DNA of 63,701 nucleotides. It comes from Schizophyllum amplum (Eukaryota > Basidiomycota > Agaricomycetes > Agaricales > Schizophyllaceae). Of this stretch, positions 1 through 10,451 are shown one piece after another (the first letter of the stretch is position 1; every line of letters starts with the position of its first letter). A program made the position numbers and the translations under genes. The stretch spans positions 1 to 63,701 of the forward strand of contig VDMD01000125.1 in the NCBI GenBank assembly GCA_007026445.1, given 5' to 3'. The notes beneath the pieces are model-generated. The model searched no databases and was not told where the DNA came from. It saw only the letters and a list, made by a program, of their open reading frames with translations.

Positions 1-1172
1 GCATCCAATGTCTGCGCGCGCAATACCCGTACCAAGCGACGAATCGGCGAACGGAAGGCCCTAAGACGAAGGAGTTAGCATCCATGGACGTTGTAAAAGC
101 AATGACCAACTCGCCTTTGGGCCGTACTGGACTTCCGCAAAGCAACGCAAAAGCCGGGAGACCCGCTTACGCAACCCATTGCTTCCATGTCCTTCCGGCG
201 ATAGACCGTGACGGTGTCGCGGTTTTTCGCACCCACACTGGAACCAGTTGGTACGAGAAACACTACATGCGCTCAAAGAGTACTGACCTGCGCACGATAA
301 GCCTCGCACCGAAAAGAACCACACCGCTGTCGACGGCGAACACAACGTTCACCATGTTCTCGATGTTGAGGTATGCGAGCTCGGCCTGGCCGTCTGCAGG
401 TGCCTAAGTTTTTAGAGTCATTGATTGTGCATCGGACTTTCTCGCTTTCTCGCTCAGCCCGTACATTGTGAACCATGAATCCGAAAGCTTCCGCGAGGGA
501 CTTCATGAAGTGCATGATCTCAAGACTCCTCGCCGTCGCTTTCTGCTGTCGAGGTGTCGGGGCCCCGTCAAAAACCATCACGGTTTTCCGTGGGCAGGCC
601 GAGGAGCTGGATACAGAGCTTTAGGATGACGGCCATCTCGGGATTGAGGGCTGGCTCCGAGTAGAAAAAGCGAGGGGTCGAGATACTCGCAGACGGGCCT
701 TGTCCGATGCATATTGATATCGCGTAGTTGATGAAGCCGCTGCAAACACCAACATCAGCTCGTATTCCATACTGTGTCGCAGCCCACACCTCGCATCAAC
801 ACCCACAATGGGCTTGCGTCCAAGATGTGCCAGCTCGTCGATGCAGACACTCATGAGCGAGCGGGTGTCGCGACGGCTTCGATGGCCTGTTGCGCAGCCG
901 TTGTCAGCTCGTACTTACCGATACGCTAGCGGAGCGGCATACCTCCCAAAGCCCGTGGACGCTCATGATAGTCACGGACAACCTAGCTTTAATAGGAGCC
1001 TCACCTTCCCGATCTAGACAAACTGTCCACACGACTACGCCTCCGGCACACCATTTCAAGCTGAACCTCGTCCCGTCTCATGCCCGGTGGTACGTTGTGT
1101 CCTCGGAATAACCCCATAGCACTCACGCAGTATGCTCCTGTGAATCATGCACACCTTTCTTTGACTCAATCT
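1..1172. other. no supported gene
   Basis: Only short overlapping open frames on both strands are present. A reverse-strand stretch around 480-580 and 620-850 reads like broken exon pieces, but I could not join them with matching splice phases and recognise no motif. It may hold the end of a gene lying outside the window or a decayed one. Confidence 0.4.
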
Positions 1173-1500
1173 CAAAGTCCCGATTCAAAACGTCAGCCGG
1201 CGGGGTTTTGAATTGCGCGACTCTGGAGTTTCAAAACCCTCCCACGCGGATTCCCAATCCGGTGTCCCGTGTCCGTCCCGCGTCAGCGCTTTAAGTGTGG
1301 CCGAGCTGCAAATCAAAGTCCACATTCAAAACACAAGTCCGCCGGGTTTTGAATCGCGGGACTCTGAATTTTCACCACCGTCACGCACGCTTGCCCGTTC
1401 CGGTGTCCCGTGTCCGCCCCGTTGCACCGCTTTAAGCGTAGCTGAGCCGACAATCAAAGTCCGGCATTCACGTTGGGCTGTAGCATCGAGTCCTGTGTGC
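1173..1500. repeat. 141-bp tandem repeat, two copies plus a stub
   Basis: The block beginning CAAAGTCC..ATTCAAAAC starts at 1173, recurs at 1314, and a partial third copy starts at 1455, giving a period of 141 bp twice. Each copy carries a GGTTTTGAAT segment, CCGGTGTCCCGTGTCCG, and a GCTTTAAG.GT.GC.GAGC segment. Copies differ at roughly one base in five, so the duplication is old. The forward open frame across it is probably incidental. Confidence 0.8.
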
Positions 1501-1714
1501 CTGATGCCCATGACCATGCAGGTGGAGGTGGACGATGTGTGCGGCCGACCTCGTCATCTGCTCGGTTTGGATGGTACGGCGACGACCGGCAGTAGTGCTT
1601 TGCCCTTTCCCGCCCGGCGGTGTCTTCCGCGAGCGGGCGGTGGTTCGTCGGCCTTGCATTGCCCTGCTTTTCCTTATGCCTGTCAGCTCCAGCTTTGCGC
1701 TCATGGCAACTCGC

Positions 1715-1921
1715 TCACCACTCCCGCAGCTGCCTCTTCTCCTGCAGGTGGGCTGCGATCATCCTCTTCAACTCGTCGATTTCCAACTCTAGCTCCATGT
1801 AGTTCTTGTTTGAACCATGAGAAGCTGGTGTTTGTGCAACGCACCGACTCACCGATAGCGACAGCCCTATTTCCATTGTCTCCTTGAGCTTGCACTCGCT
1901 CCGGTTGCACTTTTCACACAT
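1715..1921 (-). CDS. Met-Cys family small protein (type II, copy 1)
   Basis: Two-exon reverse gene: exon 1 is 1921-1853, intron 1852-1805 (GTGAGT...AAG), exon 2 1804-1715, phase 0. The product is about 52 residues. It starts MCEKCNRSECKLKET, that is Met-Cys-x2-Cys-x4-Cys at the extreme N-terminus. Exon 2 starts Asn-Tyr and forms a charged helix ending QEKRQLREW. The same layout recurs in seven nearby genes. Three clustered Cys could bind a metal only with a partner or as a dimer; function is unknown. The frame-consistent splice and the recurrence make it more than a chance ORF. Confidence 0.6.
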   Translation of the reverse strand: MCEKCNRSECKLKETMEIGLSLSVSRCVAQTPASHGSNKNYMELELEIDELKRMIAAHLQEKRQLREW

Positions 1922-2087
1922 GGAATGAGAGCCGAGAGCAAGTTCTGTCGCACCTCCACCTTTACATTTTATCTTTGGCCCAAGCTCTACCATCCGCAGC
2001 CTTTTGTCAGGCGCGTGCCAACGGCCTCTCTGTCCGCCCTTCACCTTCTACATGTTCTTCACTCTCCACTCCCCTTGTCTTTGATTC

Positions 2088-2381
2088 CTACGCCTTCACG
2101 GTAAGCTGCCCTACGTTTCCCTCCTCATCCGTTGCAAAGACCTCTGGGCACAGCTCTTCCAGATTTTTCATTCTCAGGTCAAACATTGCCTTTTCCGGTA
2201 CTGCTCGTTCAGCGCGGCCAGCTCTGTTTTTGTATTCCTCCCGCAGTTCATCATAGGTCTGGACCCCGTCAGGTTGTTTGCTCGTCCTTCCAATCATGCT
2301 GCCATTCACCTTGCCCGTGCGCAGCACTTCCGTCAGCAGCTCGGCACTTGTACAGTTTGCAAAGTTGCAGATGCGGCACAT
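2088..2381 (-). CDS. Met-Cys family small protein (type I, copy 1)
   Basis: Exon 1 (2381-2310, 24 codons) begins MCRICNFANC and ends in the type I signature LLTEVLRTGK. A 51-bp intron (GTGAAT...CAG, 2309-2259) is followed by exon 2 (2258-2088), which begins TYDELREEY and continues as a charged helix with FDLRMKNLEELCPE. The product is about 80 residues, probably soluble: there is no signal peptide or membrane segment. Copies at 5.7-6.1 kb and 6.2-6.6 kb share both exons and the intron position. A further 3' intron is possible because a GTGAAG lies near the stop. Function unknown. Confidence 0.65.
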   Translation of the reverse strand: MCRICNFANCTSAELLTEVLRTGKVNGSMIGRTSKQPDGVQTYDELREEYKNRAGRAERAVPEKAMFDLRMKNLEELCPEVFATDEEGNVGQLTVKA

Positions 2382-2927
2382 GATGAAAGATGCTATCGGC
2401 GTGGGATGCAACATGTTGTGTTCCAAAGGGGTTGCTGTCCCAATTAGGCTGTCATCACCCTGTTTCCCCATGGGGACGCATGCGACCTACGTGGCCGCCA
2501 CTCTTGCCCGATTATCAATCTTCTCATGATCCGTGTCACATCTCCTTCTATATGGGGTCGCGGTCGCCGTTCACGATTCGTATGATCTCTCATTCCTCGT
2601 ACATGGCTTTGACCGCCTTCCCCCCTGTTGCCCCTATATCTCTAGGTACACCATACGCTTATGTTGCAAAGGAGCTCGCCATTTTGTGTCATCTTTCAGT
2701 CGCCCGCAGCTAACACCCTTACGCTTCGGAGGCCGCCGTTGTCGACGCGGATCTGACCAGCGATGTGCTTTCCGAGAAGCAGGCAACGTGTGGTGAAGCA
2801 TGCAGTCTATGGTCATGTTTTCTACTACTAGTATACGTGCACCACCTTTTCCATCGCTCCTTGGGCCTGCTAATGATTAAATGCCGTTGCCCAGCCGGAT
2901 TCGCACACTCACCGTATGTCTTACGTC

Positions 2928-3188
2928 TCATTCAAACCCATATTCCGTGTGCGGTTCTCCTAACGTCACCTGCGACACCATCCTTCCTGCCGACTGCACA
3001 TCCTCTTCAGCTGCCTCCAATTCCTTTATGAGGCGATCCCTCCGCTCTTTGCGCTCCTTTAGCAGGAGAAGCGCATATATGCGCCAGAACTGATACATGT
3101 CAGGCCGCCAGTGGCATGAGAGCTTGATCTCGACGTACAGCGGGATTCTCCATCTCCTTGCGCAGTGCCGTCGCATAGCGTTGGTCAT
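2928..3188 (-). CDS. possible coiled-coil exon of another small gene
   Basis: The open frame ends with a strongly helical, charged stretch (LLLLKERKERRDRLIKELEA, about residues 37-56), resembling the second exons of the Met-Cys genes around it. I could not find a first exon beginning Met-Cys upstream, so it may be a decayed or differently started copy. The rest of 2.4-3.7 kb shows nothing else I can support. Confidence 0.3.
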   Translation of the reverse strand: MTNAMRRHCARRWRIPLYVEIKLSCHWRPDMYQFWRIYALLLLKERKERRDRLIKELEAAEEDVQSAGRMVSQVTLGEPHTEYGFE

Positions 3189-3751
3189 CCTTCTTCGAGT
3201 TCATTTTTTGGATCAGCGCTGCACGATTGCCGAACGAGGTGATGGTAAGATTCAAGGGGCTCGCCGGAACTTATTCGCACTCATTTGCAATGGCCGATCG
3301 AAAGCTTCTTCCCGGTGTCCGCTTTGGCAGCATGACAACCGGGTTATGTCTCCTTTGGCCCTCAATTCCCGGTCGGCAGCGGGACCACCACCACGTGCAA
3401 TGTGCTCCGTCCGGGCTCATAATTGACCGCTATTAACAGATGCATCATTCGGTCGTGTCCGACAGCGCGTGCTGCAAACGCCGGTGACCGCCATCCGGCC
3501 TTGCTCTTGGGGGAGGCCAAGCTCACGGAGTGCGCGCGTCCTTTAAGAGCACCTCAGAACCATCAAGAGGCATTGGTTAGACTTTCGGAACAAGTATCTG
3601 TACCACGTTTATCACCCCCACCCCTTCGTTGACCATCCGCCGTGAAAAGAGTCCCGCGCTTGCCGCATGTCGTCCAGTCCTGTGTTATCTGCATTCCGTG
3701 AGCTGCGGTGGTAGTATATTGCGTCCCGCGCACGCACCGTCTCCCTCCTTC

Positions 3752-4053
3752 CTACGCTTCTTCTGTCTCAATCCAATCCGCGTTCCACTCGGCGATTGTC
3801 TTCCCCCGTGCTTCTGCTATGCTCCATGAGATCACGGCCTTCCGGACATGAGCCAGCCTGCTTTTTGCGATCTTCAACTCCTCTTCCGTGTCCTGTGCGT
3901 ACTCCTCCAGCTCCAGCAGCTGTTTCACCTGCTCCATCTGAAGCGTGTGAAATTGGCGAAGCGCCCGATGTGCGAGATGTAACGTACAAAAGGCCTGTCT
4001 AGCGGGTATGATTTTGCCAGAGGGCAGTCGGGTTTGGCGCAAGGGATGCACAT
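3752..4053 (-). CDS. Met-Cys family small protein (copy with RPF exon end)
   Basis: Exon 1 (4053-3988, 22 codons) reads MCIPCAKPDCPLAKS and ends LDRPF. A 50-bp intron (GTACGT...TTCAG, 3987-3938) leads in phase 0 to exon 2 (3937-3752). Exon 2 is a coiled-coil starting MEQVKQLLELEEYAQDTEEE and ends in a Trp-containing acidic tail (ADWIETEEA). The product is about 83 residues. It is transcribed away from the forward-strand family member 138 bp upstream, so the two could share a divergent promoter. Function unknown. Confidence 0.65.
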
Positions 4054-4191
4054 GGTTCTTCAGCTTGTCTCTTGAGTCAATGGCAGCTGTGGCAGAAGGC
4101 AACCTCTGGTGTGCGGTAAATCTTTGTTTACTCATTTCAGATGTGCGTGATCACGTCACGATCTCCCCCCTCAGGCCTTGTCCTTACCCTC

Positions 4192-4546
4192 ATGTGCACT
4201 ATCTGCAGCCAGCCAGCATGCTCCCTCAACCAAGCCCTCTGCTTTATGATGCAGTCGAAAACGGTAGCGCGGTCTGTCTCTCTGCCTGTCGTATTCTTCT
4301 GACGGCCCCGTCCAGACTGCGTCAACTGTGGCCGAATCCATTATCGTCAAACGCGAACTGATCCGTCAGCTGGAGCGGGACCTCCAGGACGCGCGGCAGG
4401 CGCAGTACGACCTCGAGCGGCAGTTCTCCCACGTACTTTACTATGCACTGGATCACGATTGTGAACATGCCAAACAGGCGGAAGAGCAGGAGGAGGAGGC
4501 GCAGCAGGAGGAGGAGGAAGACGATGAGGATGCTTCACACAAGTAA
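4192..4546 (+). CDS. Met-Cys family small protein, forward-strand copy
   Basis: The only intact family copy seen on the forward strand. Exon 1 (4192-4263, 24 codons) encodes MCTICSQPACSLNQALCF and ends at GTAGCG. The 52-bp intron ends in CCAG at 4315, and exon 2 (4316-4546) is in phase 0. Exon 2 encodes a coiled-coil (ELIRQLERDLQDARQAQYDL) and then an almost pure Glu/Asp tail ending DDEDASHK. The product is about 100 residues. A second-exon relative (LLDAQQALDHLERMYSDVL) survives at 61.6 kb. Function unknown. Confidence 0.7.
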
Positions 4547-4796
4547 GCGCAAGCTGCCATGGCACAGCGGCTCGCTGTTGGCACGGCGCAGCAGCTGGAT
4601 GATGTACGGGGCTCATGATACGTGTTCGCTCTCCAAAGCCTTCTCAATATCTTCGCTTTGATGCCGCCCCGCGCGTCCTGCGTCTGCTTCAACCATCTCT
4701 GCCCTGTCCCGGTTTTCACCTGCCGCGAAGCACCGTCGTGTCCTGTCCGCCGTGAGCTACTTGCCACGCCCCGTACGAATCGCGGACAACTCACCC

Positions 4797-5061
4797 TTAA
4801 TCCGTCACCCTCTTCGCGTTCAGGTGCTGCCTGACCATCTTCTTGTAGTACTCGATTTCATCCCGCAAGTTGCTCTCCTCCTCCTCTCGCTTCTTCCTGA
4901 TCGCGCGCATTTTCCGCCACTGTTCCTCTGCTTCCATGAACTCCTTGTTCTCTTGTCAGTTTCGGGCAGCGTTCGGACAGCAGCTTCGCACCCCCATAGT
5001 GACTTCTCGTCCTATAAAACTGCGCCTGCTCGCACGATGATTCGTTGCACAGCTCGCACAT
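4797..5061 (-). CDS. Met-Cys family small protein (type II, copy 2)
   Basis: Exon 1 (5061-4992) begins MCELCNESSCEQAQFYRTR. A 40-bp intron (GTGCGA...CAAG, 4991-4952) splits a codon in phase 1, and exon 2 (4951-4797) continues ENKEFMEAEEQWRKM, then a Lys/Glu-rich helix ending LNAKRVTD. The product is about 74 residues. Exon 2 starts Glu-Asn-Lys where its siblings start Asn-Tyr, at a comparable position. The intron phase differs from the other copies, so the exact junction is less certain than the exons. Confidence 0.55.
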
Positions 5062-5233
5062 GTTGTCCTTCGCTGTTGCCGTTGAGGTTTACTGCTCAGG
5101 TGCCGGAAGGTGGTGGTAAGAGACAAAGCCGGATATTTCGATCCCCTACTTATTCTCGTGAATGCTCATTTTACGTCATCTTCATTGGTGCGCCTTGAAC
5201 CGCCTGCTACCGTCCAGGCATTCTGTTCGTCAC

Positions 5234-5530
5234 TCACACCGCGGCGTCCGGCTCGGCTTTCCGCCCGTGGTCGCTCTCGTTCCTCATCCGGTGCTCCTTG
5301 ATGCACTTCTTGTACCGCTCAATCCTGATCTCCTCCTCTCCGTTCTCCATTTCTAGTCTTGTTCTCGCGGCACGTATTTCCTCGAGCGCGTGCACGGCAT
5401 ACACGTAGTTCTTTGCGGCCGATTAGCGTGCGGCCCGCCGCGTATGATGCTTGGAACTCACGTGGGTCGCTGACGGTCTCTGCAGGGTCTCTCGCAGCTT
5501 GCATTCGCCGTTGTTGCATTGGAAGCACAT
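5234..5530 (-). CDS. Met-Cys family small protein (type II, copy 3)
   Basis: Exon 1 (5530-5462, 23 codons) starts MCFQCNNGECKLRETLQ, closest to copy 1 at 1.9 kb (MCEKCNRSECKLKET). A 51-bp intron (GTGAGT...AAAG, 5461-5411) joins in phase 0 to exon 2 (5410-5234), which begins NYVYAVHALEEIRAARTRLE and continues as a charged helix to KAEPDAAV. The product is about 81 residues. The shared Asn-Tyr start of exon 2 and matching intron phase support descent from a common gene. Function unknown. Confidence 0.65.
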
Positions 5531-5656
5531 TTTTGTGATCAAAAGCCGAAGACGGTGGGCCGCGCTGGGGTTGATTCCGACCAGCGATGATGGCCTAAGA
5601 CAAGCTGTGTGTTCCATCAAAATAAGCAGTCTCGGGCATGCACCCCGAATGCTTCT

Positions 5657-6071
5657 CTAGTCTATGCATTCTTCCTCGTCGTCCGAGCCACACACGTGTA
5701 ACATGAGTTCCACCTCCGCGTCGCTGTCTTCCCCCCCTTCGTCCCAGTTTTCCCCGCTCCAGAAGCCCTCGCTGTCGTCGGCCTGATTTGCCCTCCGCGT
5801 TCTTTTGTTCAGCGTCGTTCAGCATGAGAATGTCGGGGAAGACCTCCATCAGGCTCTTTACTCGCACAGCCAGCCGGGCCTGCTGTTTGTACTGCTCTTG
5901 TAGCGCTTCGTGCTCCGCTCTGTACTCATTCCAGATCTCAGCGTATGTCTGCCTCTGGTTAGCTCGCTTTATCATCGGCCTTGCATCACTGCTGCTTACC
6001 ATCCCTGTCCGGAGCACTTCGTTCAGCAGGTCGCGCATGCCGCAGTCCTGGCTTTCGCAGATGTGGCACAT
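5657..6071 (-). pseudogene. Met-Cys family type I, copy 2, with a frame break
   Basis: Exon 1 (6071-6000) encodes MCHICESQDCGMRDLLNEVL then RTGM, followed by a ~51-bp intron (GTAAGC...GGCAG) and exon 2 beginning TYAEIWNEYRAEHEALQEQY. The helix runs to LMLNDAEQKN near 5800. The sequence matching the family's acidic end then continues in another frame, through a Trp/Asp/Glu-rich stretch to DDEEECID and a stop at 5657. The intact copy at 6.2 kb ends AEDECIDP. A one-base-scale indel near 5795-5800, a missed tiny intron or a sequencing error would all explain this. Confidence 0.6.
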
Positions 6072-6226
6072 GGGGATGATCCGTTATGGTTGCAAGAAGC
6101 AAGATGCAGTCTTTCCTAATGGGCGTATAGTATCCGTTTCAAAACTCACACCGGTCATCGCACCCCGTATGCCATTTCATTCCCAACGGCGCGCACTCCG
6201 CGCTTGCTGTTCAGTTAACCCCCCGC

Positions 6227-6626
6227 TTACGGATCGATGCACTCGTCCTCCGCCCACCTGTTCTGGTCTCTATCTATCCCTGTGGTCTCCCCTTCGATTT
6301 CGTCCTCCTCGCTGTCAACATACACGCCTTCGGCACGCATCGCGTCCTCCACTCTCTCCTCCGTGTCGTCGCTGTTCTCGAACATGTCCGTGTATATGTC
6401 GCCCCAGCGCGTCCGCGTCTTGTTGAGCATCACTATCCTGGCGGACGCTCTCTTCCACCGTTCTTCTTCTTCTTCGCATGCCCGCAGCAGCTCATCGTAT
6501 GTCTGCGCCCATTGTCGTCAGCCAAGCGGTGCTTTTGGGCGGTCCGACACTTACCATTCCCAACATTATCACCTTCTTCAGCAGCTCGTACACCGGACAA
6601 GTGTTGGATATGCATGTTCTGCACAT
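6227..6626 (-). CDS. Met-Cys family type I, copy 3 (intact)
   Basis: Exon 1 (6626-6555, 24 codons) begins MCRTCISNTCPVYELLKKVI. The intron (6554-6503, GTAAGT...GCAG, 52 bp) is phase 0. Exon 2 (6502-6227) begins TYDELLRACEEEEERWKRAS and ends in a long acidic tail closing with AEDECIDP. The product is 115 residues, the longest clean member, and gives the reference for judging the broken copy next to it. There is no signal peptide and no recognisable enzyme motif. Residues 25-45 suggest a helix; the tail should be disordered. Confidence 0.7.
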
Positions 6627-7091
6627 GCTGGTCGTTATTTGAGCAAATGATGGACGCAGGAACCAAGAGTGTTTACACTGGTGCCTGATTTTATGTGTCC
6701 CTAAATTCGCACGCTCTAAAGTTGCCGGTTTTGGGCTGTCCCATCCTTGCGGATGTCGTCCGGCGTAGATGCGCAACACGCCCATCGGCCTCGCTCGGCT
6801 ACCCGGTGCTGTTGCACAGCCGTTCAAAATTCAAAGTCCGAGTTTTGACCGCGGCACTTTGTCCTTTCCAAATGTCTCCTCGCCTTTGCTTGCCACGTGT
6901 TTTTTCTGTCTGGCAATGGCGTGGTTTGTGCTTTTTTTTTTTTGTTAAATATACGGCCATCGACTCTTTGCCTTCCCACCATCTCATCCGCAACGCTCGT
7001 CGTCCTTTGGCCCCCGGCCGTCGTTGTCCCCGCCATTGGTACGTACGCGACTTCGTTGTACACAGCAGCAACCCAACACCCTTCGCCGCAG
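6627..7091. other. intergenic, no gene
   Basis: Nothing coding is supported. The stretch around 6820-6860 (TTCAAAGTCCGAGTTTTGA) resembles the core of the 141-bp repeat at 1.2 kb. A T-run lies at 6941-6951. The 3' end supplies the upstream region of the coiled-coil gene starting at 7092. Confidence 0.5.
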
Positions 7092-8014
7092 ATGCCCAAA
7101 CGCCAGGCCTCTCCATCGGCACCGGTTTCCACCAAGCGCCGGGGTCTTTCAGCGTCCCTTGTTCGTGTGCCATCCCGTCGCTCTCCGTCTCTCCCCGTCG
7201 ACCACCCGGATCAGCCCATTCACCCGATCTTTCAAGAAATCGAGGGCGCGCTGCAGGAGGTATCCCTCCGTGACGGCGCCGAACGCCTGCAGGGTTCCCG
7301 GTCGACTTCCCATGACGACTTTCCACTATCCGCGATCTATGCAGGTGCGTGTCCTCTCCACACGCAGTGACTTCCATGTTCACACCTGACCAGCCAACGT
7401 TCCTAAAGCCGGGCCTCATTCGTCCTCGCCGTTATTCACCCAGCGCCGTCGTTCTTCGCCCTCGGCCTCGGTCGCGTCGGTCTCGCTGTTACGGGCTGTT
7501 CAGCAATCTCCGTGCAGCATTGTCTCTTCGGACGGCTCCGACAGCTCCCTTTGCGAACCGTTGGCGCCCCTCCAGCACGTTGATGTTCCGTTTCCCGGTG
7601 GCGCCCATTCTGACGGCGAGTCTGACTCTGATGATGACACATCCTTTTCTGTTGCCATCGCGCGGTCGTTTGACACTCTGGATGCTCAAGCGAGGGCTGT
7701 CGCCGCACTGCGCGAGGCGATGATTGAAGAAGAAGACATGGTCCGCGAACTTCGCAAGTCGCTTCACGAGGAGCAGGAAAGGTGCAAGGCTCTTGAGGCG
7801 TCCTCCGCGCAGCTCAAGGGTGATCTTGATCGTGCCCTGCATGCAGTCAGTTCGAATTCACGGTATCCCTTGTCTTTTACTAACGGCCACCCTTCAGCAC
7901 GGAGAGCTTCAGGAGCGGACTGCGGGTGTCGTGGCCCTTGTCCAAAGCCTTGAACATCAGATCGCAGCCATCGTGCAAACCGGTGCAGGCGGTCTGCCCG
8001 GCAGTACTTTGTAG
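7092..8014 (+). CDS. coiled-coil tandem family, copy 1
   Basis: Three exons are supported by phase: 7092-7344, then about 7395-7851 (phase 1), then from the CTTCAG acceptor near 7897 to the stop at 8014 (phase 0). The N-terminus is Ser/Pro/Arg-rich and disordered (MPKRQASPSAP). The middle holds the family core: a short acidic patch (SDGESDSDDDT), DTLDAQARAVAALREAMIEE, then a coiled-coil to the exon end. The last exon adds HGELQERTAGVVALVQSLEH and a Gly/Pro tail. The product is about 280 residues. Four relatives follow downstream. Unlike three of them it starts directly after a CAG that could be an acceptor, so a tiny upstream exon may be missing. Confidence 0.7.
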
Positions 8015-8398
8015 TGAGCAAGCTGTCCATAGCGGCCTTGCCCCGCGTAGCCGTTGGCGTATATGTTTCTAGTACGCTACACAATGTTACCTGGCTGCCA
8101 CCGCACTCCCTCTCAGTCCCCAAGAGCAATAGTCCGGCTCCCGTCTGGCTGACAGACAGTCCGGGCCATCGGGCACTCATTCAACTCATCAACGACTCTG
8201 CTGAGTTATGCTCGCACCGCTATCGCCCGGAAGCTTTTCGTGCTCCGGTGTTTCACCTGCAGGTCGCATTCTAGGACTTTTGCTTCCGCCTCCGGTCGGC
8301 GTCCTTTTACATTCGGCTCTGACCCGGTTGTTCCTTCCCTTCCGCCTTTGCTCACGACCTTCCGCCCCGCTCCAGAATCGTGACGACCGCTGATCTGC

Positions 8399-9067
8399 AT
8401 GTCAACCGCAGGTGCGACCACTCGCTCGCATTACCTCCAACGTCCCTAATAGCTTTCACGCCACAGCACCGGCCCCCAAACAACGCGCTGGCGCCGTGCC
8501 CCCGGCGGCCGACGCTCGCGCACCGTCCTCTCATCACTCCTCTGCCGTGCGCGACGATGTCCTCGCACGGCCTTTTGGTCAGCCGTCGAGCCCTCCCCTC
8601 CGTCCGAGGGCAACCTCCCTCCCTCCGCCCAGCTCGTCCGAGCGCCCTGGGGTGTCCTCCGCAAATCGCATCACAAAGTCGGCTGATGACCAGGCCCCTT
8701 CTGCATCGTCCAGACACCCCGGTCTACACCCGACCCTCGAGATTGGGCTCTGCTTCGCCGCTCTTGACGCCCAAAATCCCGCTGTGGCCCGGCTCCGCAA
8801 AGCGTTTGTGGAACAGGACAACAAGCTTATCTACCTGCGCGAAGCTCTTCGCAGGGAAAAGTCCAAAAAGCGTTCTTGCAGCCCGTCTTGCGCCGAGCGC
8901 AAGGCCCGTCTCGATGCCCTTCTCGATGCGGTCAGTCGGCCGTGCGCATGTTCAGCAGCTCCGCTGACGGCTGCCTTCAGCATGAGCAGATCTCGAAGCA
9001 CGCCGCCGCCGCTGCAAACATCGTCGAAAGCATGGGTTCCAAGCTCAAGGACCTCGCCCCCTCGTAG
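8399..9067 (+). CDS. coiled-coil tandem family, copy 2, with micro first exon
   Basis: The first coding exon is only 13 nt (8399-8411, Met-Ser-Thr-Ala plus one base). The intron is 8412-8452, exon 2 8453-8930, intron 8931-8980 (GTCAGT...TTCAG), exon 3 8981-9067. The core reads AALDAQNPAVARLRKAFVEQ, a coiled-coil, then KKRSCSPSCAERKARLDALL. Exon 3 encodes HEQISKHAAAAANIVESMGS and ends LAPS. The product is about 190 residues. The Cys-Ser-Pro-x-Cys motif is shared with copies 4 and 5. The 380 bp between copies 1 and 2 hold nothing else I can support. Confidence 0.7.
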
Positions 9068-10130
9068 CCTGTGGTCCCTACTCACGTTCTGTAAACGTAT
9101 CGCGTAGCCGCTTCATGATTTCACTCGAAGCAGTTTGTCCCTATACATCCAACTCGCGATTTGGCGCAACGTTTGACTCGCTTACAACTGCCGCTGCTTC
9201 TCCAGCTGGTCCCACCGGTCCACAAGCCAAGGCTGCGTTCTCCAAGCCGCCCGGTTTCGCACCTTGTCGGCCGCGTGTCCTGCCCAACATGAGCGTATGC
9301 AGGCAGCGGCAGCGCATTCTGCAAGCATACCGTCCGCATGTCCATTCCGGCGTACACGTAGTCCGTTCGACGCGCATTCCGTTCGGTTTTGCTGCCACCA
9401 ACCTGTGTGTCCAGTTCGCAATCGCTGCCTCCTATGTTCCACTCACGCATTTCCCAACGTCTTTTCCTCCACTCCTCTTTCCATATCTCCGGGCTCCCTA
9501 GCAAATGTCGCGCCAGTTCCACCTTCGAAGCCTGGCAGGGTTGAGCAGGATGGCGCATGCGTGCCGGTTAGCCCACCAGATTATATGTCTCCCAGCGCTC
9601 ATGCCCCGGCGCATGATGCACGGCATGCCAAGTCTCCCTCATAGTTTCACACCTAATGCGGATGTCACGGCCAGGCAGTGGTGGTTGGAAGCAACCCGTG
9701 TGGCACACGTTAGCGCAACACCTGTCATTTCCTGCCTCCAATACATTTGATCCGTTCCCCACGCATTGTGTTCCCATGATCCTCATCCCGCTTGCGCATT
9801 TCTCCTCCGAACTTGCACCCCCGGCCGCTTAGCATTCCAGGTGCTGTTCTTGCCGTCGCACGTCGCTCACGCCGTCACGTTCTTTGCCGCTCCGCCGAAT
9901 GCACACCGAATAGGAAGGACTTGCAAGGGCCTCACATTGCGCAAGTGCTGTGCGAGCAGGTGATATGCACGGTCTCGACTCCTTCTCCTGCATCCGGTGT
10001 GTTCCCTCTCCCCAGGGCCCCTCTACCAGCAGCCTACTGGCAAGCCCGACACTGCCCTTGCTCGACATGATTACCGGTTCCCATTTGCGCTACAGGAAAT
10101 GCTTCTATTCGATGTTCAATGGCAGAGCGC
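9068..10130. other. intergenic; possible decayed small gene on the reverse strand
   Basis: No intact gene is seen. On the reverse strand at about 9190-9560, one frame carries RTDYVYAGMDMRTVC, reminiscent of the NYVYAVHALEEI start of a Met-Cys second exon. Another frame carries KVRNRAAWRTQPWLVDRWDQ followed by a short coil. No Met-Cys first exon was found and the pieces lie in different frames, so at best this is a relic. Confidence 0.3.
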
Positions 10131-10188
10131 GACTGTGACACAAAAGTGGTCCCTTTGTTGATTTAGGGACCACTTTTGTGTCACAGTC
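10131..10188. repeat. palindrome copy 1 (24-bp arms, 10-bp loop)
   Basis: The left arm 10131-10154 (GACTGTGACACAAAAGTGGT then CCCT) is the exact reverse complement of 10165-10188. The loop is TTGTTGATTT. The same 20-bp arm core GTGACACAAAAGTGGTCCCT forms a second palindrome at 13908-13957. Such a structure can be a tiny inverted-repeat element, a pair of fused element ends, or a cruciform/hairpin signal. Confidence 0.95.
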
Positions 10189-10451
10189 ACGTACTCACAC
10201 AGTCACACACTGTCACACACTGAAAGGCTCGATGGCGCCGGACAAGTGCCACCCGGTACCCTCGGACACGGCCCGTCTTGTTTCAAATTAACCCTCTTCG
10301 TCCTGGTGTCAGATGCCGCTTATCTCCTCACACGGGTCTCTCCTGCCTCTTCCCCTTACACCCAAGAACAGCTGCCACGCAGTGAAAAGTGTACGTTGTG
10401 CCTCTCGCTGGATCCTACTAGCAACCTCACGCCATTTGCCGCGCAGAATAC

